Made by a program: the position numbers and the translations under genes. From positions 1,798,001 to 1,862,000 of the forward strand of contig CM074764.1 in assembly GCA_037355855.1 (NCBI GenBank): a DNA stretch of 64,000 nt, read 5' to 3'. The stretch comes from Pseudo-nitzschia pungens. Lineage: Eukaryota; Bacillariophyta; Bacillariophyceae; Bacillariales; Bacillariaceae. The notes beneath the pieces are model-generated. The model was not told the origin of the DNA. It searched no databases and worked only from the letters and a program-made list of their open reading frames with translations. Shown here in pieces: positions 60,101 to 64,000 of this stretch. Positions within the stretch are counted from its first letter, which is position 1. Every line of letters begins with the position of its first letter.

Positions 60101-61693
60101 AGTCAAATGTTTGACGCGCCTGGAATAAGAGAGTTCTGGAAACATAATGTCAGTAAGATAAACATATTCAGCGCATTTAAACTTGCCATTGGGAGTATCC
60201 AATCCAATTGGAGATTCAAGAACATGGATGGGAATGTTTGAGGGGATCTGCTTTTTGGAGATTAATTCAAATGTGGAGCCACTATCAAAGAGGGTCTTGA
60301 AATAAAATTTGCCGGAGATATCGTTGATGGATTTGCATGTAGTCAATGTAGTGGGAGCCAAATCAGTGCAAGGTTTGGAAATCAGTGGTTCAAATGGTTC
60401 AGGATTTGGATTTGGTGGTGGAGCCGGAGATAAAACAATGGAAGGATCATAAGGATCAGCTGAGACGTTGAACACTTCAGCAAGAGGTAAATCATCAGCA
60501 GTGGATGGTGTAATTGGAAAGCGTTGGAGGTCCTGATGATAATAGGCTTCATCAATTTCAGCGTTGACATGAAAGAGGTCAACCCAAACATCTTCAGGTG
60601 GAGAAATAAAGGTGCAAACATGTCCATCACCAGGAGGTGGAGTATTTGGAACAGTCACTGAAGAAGGGCGAGAGTTGTTTGAAGAGCCTGTTGCTGCGTT
60701 TGCATCAGCTGAAGACCGATTGTTGTTGTTGTTGTTGGAAGGACCACGACGCTTGCCATTAGGATTGTCAATATTTTTGAAACATTGACCCCAAGTATGG
60801 TTGCTACCAGGATGAATAGGACATGGGTCTGTATCCTTGATTCTGTTGTTAGAGTTGGCGGCAGAATTCTGTGAGGAATTGTTGTTGTTGGAACGTCGAG
60901 CATTGTTGTTGTTATTGTTGTTGTTGCCAGAACGACGGTTGTTGTTGTTCCGATTTTTACCAGTCTGTCTGTTGGAGGACTTGTTGGAATTGGAATTGTT
61001 ACTGTTGTTGTTGGTGTTTTTGTTGTTGTTTTTACGATTGGCTTTGGTACAGTAACGTTCCATTCTGGTAATAATCTCAGTAAGGGTGTCATCGTGTGGA
61101 GAATGGATGTCTTCATATGAGTCTCTCCAATCAGAAGGCATAGAGTCGTAGATAAGATCTTTGAAATCTTCTGGAGGGATGATTGCATCAGCAGCAGCAA
61201 CTGGAGCGCCAGGCAACAAAGGAAGGATAACATTGTTGTGATATGAAACCATTGAAACAAAGCTGGAGACGCTCATGGAAGTTGTCTTCTTAATCTGAAA
61301 CAGGAATCGTTTGTGGTTACGGTATACGTCATCGTTGTTGGAGAACTTGAACCGAATGAAGGCGCGAAGGTCTTGTTCAAAGTGAGGAACAGTATGGGTA
61401 TGTCCAAGGATGTTGGTATTCCACCAGGTCTTATCAGAATAGTCCCTTAAAATATCTGGGAACTTGGAGTACAACCTGGGACCTGTAGTCCAACTGAGGG
61501 AAGAACGTGCTTCAGAGAATTCATGGATAGAGTGAAGTGTCTGTAAGAGGGTTGAAGTTGAAGTAATATAGGTGACTTTCACCTTAGTTGTTTCAGTTTC
61601 ATTCTCATTGGTAATCACACGTTTATACTCAGCCTTTTCAAGTTCATCTAATTCGAAGTCGAACTTAAACGGAAGAGGTGTAACAGAAGACAT
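57134..61693 (-). CDS. gag-pol: Ty3/Gypsy Gag-Pol polyprotein, 1519 aa
   Basis: Single polyprotein for particle formation, reverse transcription and integration. The ATG at 61693 is preferred; an upstream extension in the frame lacks ATG. In order: Gag (~1-300) with WWNTNILGHTHTVPHFEQDL and an Asn-rich basic tail with CPIHPGSNHTWGQC; aspartic protease FDSGSTFELI (~467); RT with GMPTFVVPKPDGSCRIISDF and VYIDDIGIFS (~826); RNase H YTDASDYQLGAVI (~972); integrase zinc region HHVLGHAGTERL...CKTCDSC (~1190-1235); then the DDE core DTIGPW (~1264), FDQGSEYLN (~1326) and LERVHDTM (~1360); and a C-terminal GPF-type module (RAIGPFTITQIH). All catalytic residues are present and the frame has no stop, unlike the Copia copies in this window. 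Confidence 0.95.
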   Translation of the reverse strand: MSSVTPLPFKFDFELDELEKAEYKRVITNENETETTKVKVTYITSTSTLLQTLHSIHEFSEARSSLSWTTGPRLYSKFPDILRDYSDKTWWNTNILGHTHTVPHFEQDLRAFIRFKFSNNDDVYRNHKRFLFQIKKTTSMSVSSFVSMVSYHNNVILPLLPGAPVAAADAIIPPEDFKDLIYDSMPSDWRDSYEDIHSPHDDTLTEIITRMERYCTKANRKNNNKNTNNNSNNSNSNKSSNRQTGKNRNNNNRRSGNNNNNNNNARRSNNNNSSQNSAANSNNRIKDTDPCPIHPGSNHTWGQCFKNIDNPNGKRRGPSNNNNNNRSSADANAATGSSNNSRPSSVTVPNTPPPGDGHVCTFISPPEDVWVDLFHVNAEIDEAYYHQDLQRFPITPSTADDLPLAEVFNVSADPYDPSIVLSPAPPPNPNPEPFEPLISKPCTDLAPTTLTTCKSINDISGKFYFKTLFDSGSTFELISKKQIPSNIPIHVLESPIGLDTPNGKFKCAEYVYLTDIMFPELSYSRRVKHLTCFVVNNMYYDLIIGRATMKKLAIKMDFEASLVSWFDKDMPFHPRSYFTNQTLVQKIISNEPYSIAEAYIAQTSQSYVDSATKYEKTDLQELVSNQTHLSADQQSQLLQILSKHHPLFEGLSHKELGIFPHKEFHIELQPGAKPYHIKQPYSIPIHQQDAVKTELLRQVKLGILERCYATEWGMPTFVVPKPDGSCRIISDFRELNKVTKKLHYPLPKIQDIFHRRRGFKYVTLIDVSMQFHTFKLDEPSTWLCVLVTPFGKFRLLRLPMGFLNSPSWAQGCMESLFVNLNDVEVYIDDIGIFSPDFNSHCKTVSTVLSILQANNFSVKPAKCHWFQQRAPWLGHIITTTGILPNPKKIEPILKLAFPATITDLRSFIGMINFYRAHWRKRAEILAPLTALSGKARGKLQQTPELLAAFKAAKTMIAEEILLTYPDPNLPYDVYTDASDYQLGAVIIQNGKIVACFSRKLTSTQLKYPTIDKEMLCIVEVFKEYRPILWGAVIIVYTDHENLTRQNLQSSRIMTWRMLLEDFSPVFKYIQGKDNILADALSRLPLEEEQGLPSVSPSQDSKDSKDPNIQPISKVDTSDLSIADLFINYPADLPAYPLRFEDLAKAQAADPTIQNTKHYSTKDFAGTELKVYTKNNQTKIVLPESLVQNTINWYHHVLGHAGTERLTRTISMLIYSPGLKDAVAAYCKTCDSCQRHKNTHISYGHLATREELSIPWETIAIDTIGPWNVNIPNIGNVEFNGFTIMDMCTNLLEIKRAPQTNPSGKMSIYALNDAWLSRYPKPSRCIFDQGSEYLNVDFQSHLINLDIKPVPTTVKNPQANAVLERVHDTMKSAMRTELHANPPQDLQQAIDLIDNVFASAQFAVRCTVHKTFGVSPGAIAFHRDMFLPIPIITDIKLLRSKRQSVIDQNALRENKRRKHHDYNIGDQIMIFNYKTDALGSRAIGPFTITQIHTNGTVSFLRNEHIIERINLRRIKPYYSP

Positions 61694-61771
61694 GGTACTT
61701 GCTGGGTATTGCTGGATACTTGGTAGGTATATATGGAAGAGGTATTGATGGATACCTAAAACAACTTGCAC

Positions 61772-62170
61772 TTAAGGGAAATAGGTGGCAAGTATCTTCG
61801 GAGAACCTTAAGTTTGCTTAAGTATAAAAAATAAACTTGAAAATAAATGTTGAAGGTATGTAGGTAGGTATGACCAAAGGTATGAAGGTCCGAAGGTATG
61901 AGTGGCCGAAGGTATGAAGGGCCGAAGGTATGTAGGTAGGTGTTGAGTACCGTACCGGTTGAAGGTATGATGTTGGGTTAGCCTTAACCTTGGAAGGTAT
62001 GGTATGGTATGGTACGTAGTGAAGTACTGTAGCCGTACTGATGAAAGGCTTTGAGTAGTATGATGGTAGGATACCACTGAAATAATATCCGGATTAAAGA
62101 TGGGTTAAGGAATATAATCAATTCAAAGAATTGACAATGGTGGTGGTCGTGTAATCGACTGTAATTACAA
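61772..62170 (-). other. 5' leader of the Gypsy element
   Basis: Between the 5' LTR and gag. It contains repeats of GAAGGTATGTAGGTAGG and GGCCGAAGGTATGA (61850-61950). In minus orientation TTGTAATTACAGTCGATTACA follows the LTR and must include the primer-binding site; I could not match it to a tRNA with confidence. Confidence 0.6.
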
Positions 62171-62518
62171 TGTCATATCTCTGGAAACCAGAGGTTAACC
62201 GAATATAAAAATAAAGTGATTGATAATCTTGTAAAATAAGAAATTATGATAAGAATTATGATTTTGGAAACTAAGATAAAAATGAATGTTCTCTCGTACA
62301 ACGTCGTGTTGTTTATCTTGATAAAGAGCAAACAGACATAGAGAAGCTTTTGCAATATATATATTGCAATATATATATTGTCATATATATGAAAAGGTCA
62401 TAAGAACCTGAGTCACGGTCATAGGTCATTTGGTCATAGGACTTGAATAGAAACAGGGTTTGTTTCTTAATACATAAATAGATTGTTTCTTGTTGTCGTA
62501 GTTTCGGGATATACGACA
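62171..62518 (-). repeat. 5' LTR of the Gypsy element
   Basis: 348 bp, no difference from 56720-57067 noticed. Its outer edge abuts the GACAG target copy at 62519-62523. Confidence 0.95.
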
Positions 62519-62523
62519 GACAG

Positions 62524-63018
62524 CAAAGACACTTCGGGTTCAGGGAACTCGCGAACACTTATGGACCAGGGAGGGGTATTGTGCTTGAAAACAGTGGGGA
62601 ACTTCCACTTATGGATCAGAGGGCTCGCGAAGACGTTGGTGTTCCTACGTCTAATGCTTCGTAGAAAATAAGAGTAGGGGTGTTCAGAGGTGCGGTGAAA
62701 TGGATTCCCCCTACTGTTATTTTCTACAGAGGATTTTGTGTACCCGGGTAGGAATAATGGAAAGTCGGTGAGTAAATGAGCCAATGAAAAAATTCTATTT
62801 TTGTTTAGAATTTGTACCGGGAAATACATAGAAAAAGAAATTAAGCACGAGAGGTGCGGACGATACGGTAGAGGTGCTGAGGTGCGAATGCGATCGTTGT
62901 TGACGCGATAGAGGTGCGGATCGATTTACGGTGGAGGTGTGGATCGTTCCTTTATCGACGCGACAGAGGTACTATGATTAATAAAAAAGGACTTACAGTG
63001 TTTCGCAGCAGTGTTAAG
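62524..63018. other. Non-coding, repeat continuation and a small hairpin
   Basis: 62524-62640 continues the CACTTAGGGACC-type repeat from the other side of the Gypsy insertion. Around 62655-62727, GTAGAAAATAAGAGTAGGGG and CCCCCTACTGTTATTTTCTAC form an imperfect inverted pair. 62845-62945 has four GAGGTGCGGAYCGAT-like repeats. No gene is seen. Confidence 0.5.
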
Positions 63019-63494
63019 TGTTAAATTGTAACCAAAATCGGTTTTCGTTTGACAAACCCTTAACCCTACATACATTACATATGAACGCTCACACACTGCG
63101 CGAAAAGAAAATAAATAATTTTCTACTGGGTTCTCAGTACAAGAAAACAAGCAGCAGCAGCAACCACTCAGTAGAATTAACAAGACAGCAACGTCGAATT
63201 CCCGACAAGGTTGTTGTCCTCACATCTTTAGTTTAACTCTGATTTGAATACCTTCATACTTACATCCTGCTCCTTGAGCAGCTCCCTGTAGAACTACAAG
63301 CCTAAGATCTAACTGACTGAGCCCACAGGTAGTTAGAATAGATCTGGTTGATCCACCATCGATCGGCCGTAGTGGTAAATCCGAGACTATCGATAGAACA
63401 GACCGGCACCTCAACCGGTTTGCTTGCTCTTGCTGTATCTCCAAGCTTGCCCTGGGATCTATCAGCTTAAACCAGTTTCAGCTACATTTTAACA
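63019..63494 (+). repeat. 5' LTR of a second family A element, plus strand
   Basis: 476 bp from TGTTAAATTG to CATTTTAACA, the reverse orientation of the LTRs at 5603, 17089, 41021 and 52994. It is followed by the PBS, so it is a 5' LTR of an element that continues past the window end. It resembles the copies at 41021 and 52994 (GTTTAAGCTGATAGATCCCA) more than the two at 5603/17089. Confidence 0.85.
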
Positions 63495-63513
63495 GATTAA
63501 CAGTCGCAAGCTT
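63495..63513 (+). promoter_or_regulatory. Primer-binding site of the second family A element
   Basis: GATTAACAGTCGCAAGCTT, identical to the site at 17088-17070, directly after the LTR. Confidence 0.6.
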
Positions 63514-64000
63514 ATTTAAGCTTGCAAAGCTGGAGATCTACAAGCCACACAAGATAACAAGGAATAACAACGACGACGACGCGACGAAGGACGAAATCGA
63601 CGCTGCTCTCAGTCTTAATTCTACACTGGAACACCAAGCTCCTTGTTGCAAGGCCGTTCCAGGTATTATTATTCTCCCTGTTATCGTGCATAATACAGTA
63701 CAAACGGCGTCCCCAAATTCCAAGAATTGACGGAGAAAGAATTTTTTCAAAATCCTGCTGCTGCTGCACTTATTTCTCCTGTCACGGCGAGACCCAAGTC
63801 CAACATATAACCTCCCACTGATAGATCTGTATTCTCCGAATACAGCTGTATCTTCCTTTGTATCCACCAGGCAAATATACCCTGTTCCTTGACGGATACA
63901 CCTCCTCGGATTTATCCACACACACCACACGAACGTTGTTTTCGAACAACAACAACAACGGCGTTTTCGAACGACAACAACAACAACGGCGTTTTCGAAC
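63514..64000 (+). other. 5' leader of the second family A element, cut by the window end
   Basis: It parallels 16225-17069 in inverse orientation: CTTGCAAAGCTGGAGATC, then GGAACACCAAGCTCC, a segment with TCCACCAGGCAAATATACC and a final run of TTTTCGAACRACAACAACAACGGCG repeats. The gag start of this copy should lie beyond 64000. Confidence 0.7.

Larger units (their letters stand above)
56720..62518 (-). mobile_element. Complete Ty3/Gypsy LTR retrotransposon, 5.8 kb
   Basis: Both LTRs are 348 bp (56720-57067 and 62171-62518), start TGTCATATCT, end ATATACGACA and look identical base for base by eye. GACAG flanks both outer ends (56715-56719 and 62519-62523). Between them is one uninterrupted gag-pol frame on the minus strand. 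A purine tract GAAGAAAGATAA precedes the 3' LTR. Equal LTRs and an intact frame point to a very recent insertion; the element may be able to transpose. Confidence 0.95.

Noticed and set aside
61694..61771. N-terminal extension of the Gypsy Gag-Pol
   Set aside because: The extension starts at a GTG; the ATG at 61693 is the first true start and gives a typical Gag beginning.

Overview
The window reads as nuclear DNA of a eukaryotic microalga, most probably a pennate diatom. This is an inference from three things: Copia- and Gypsy-type LTR retrotransposons of the kind common in diatoms, short (~80-105 bp) spliceosomal introns, and a BspA/DUF285-type repeat protein and other proteins of a stramenopile flavour. 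I see no rRNA, tRNA or CRISPR. Most of the 64 kb is nested mobile DNA, tandem repeats and low-complexity coding sequence. Only a few blocks look like ordinary host genes: 27.3-31.1 kb, 44.3-51.5 kb and 53.5-56.1 kb.

1-18.7 kb. A locus of three unrecognised genes (1139-3130 +, 3223-4984 - with a one-base frameshift, 17755-18315 +) and minisatellites was split by a gag-only LTR retrotransposon (5603-17523, 5-bp target duplication CGTGG). A 7.64-kb DNA transposon (8229-15869) then landed inside that element's gag gene. The transposon has ~560-bp terminal inverted repeats, a 3-bp target duplication (CAG) and four genes: a DDE transposase, a 205-aa two-repeat protein, a 542-aa protein that I resolve into three exons, and a 573-aa acidic/proline-rich protein. 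Removing transposon plus one CAG gives back one uninterrupted gag frame of 708 codons. The 573-aa cargo protein shares a C-terminal domain with the frameshifted gene at 3223-4984, so the outer locus may itself be the remains of a related element.

18.7-26 kb. A 3'-truncated Copia element on the minus strand. Gag and Pol are in one frame separated by a single TAG; pol also carries a one-base frameshift and a TGA. 27-31 kb: an unrecognised Ser/Ala-rich membrane-type protein and a two-exon conserved-looking gene. 31.7-34 kb: a Crypton-type tyrosine recombinase. 34.4-36 kb: a decayed element with inverted repeats. 36-44 kb: a ~130-bp repeat array that flips orientation near 43.39 kb, split by a young, internally deleted Copia element (37448-42593). 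That element's pol is itself broken by an insertion made of one LTR plus the primer-binding site of the 5.6-kb family.

44-52 kb: an exon-like gene, then a very long Ala/Thr/Ser/Pro/Lys-rich protein continuing after a +1 shift into a basic nuclear-type C-terminal part. 53-56 kb: a solo LTR (target duplication ATCTC) beside a secreted DUF285 repeat protein with a recent 600-bp internal duplication. 56.7-62.5 kb: a complete Ty3/Gypsy element with one intact gag-pol frame, equal-length LTRs that look identical by eye, and a GACAG target duplication, so recently inserted and possibly competent. 63.0-64.0 kb: the 5' LTR, primer-binding site and leader of another member of the 5.6-kb family, running off the window.

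The two Copia-type LTR families share a primer-binding site (GATTAACAGTCG) that matches the complement of a tRNA-Asn anticodon arm, suggesting priming by a half-tRNA as in Drosophila copia. The multi-gene transposon at 8.2-15.9 kb is the strongest candidate for an undescribed system.
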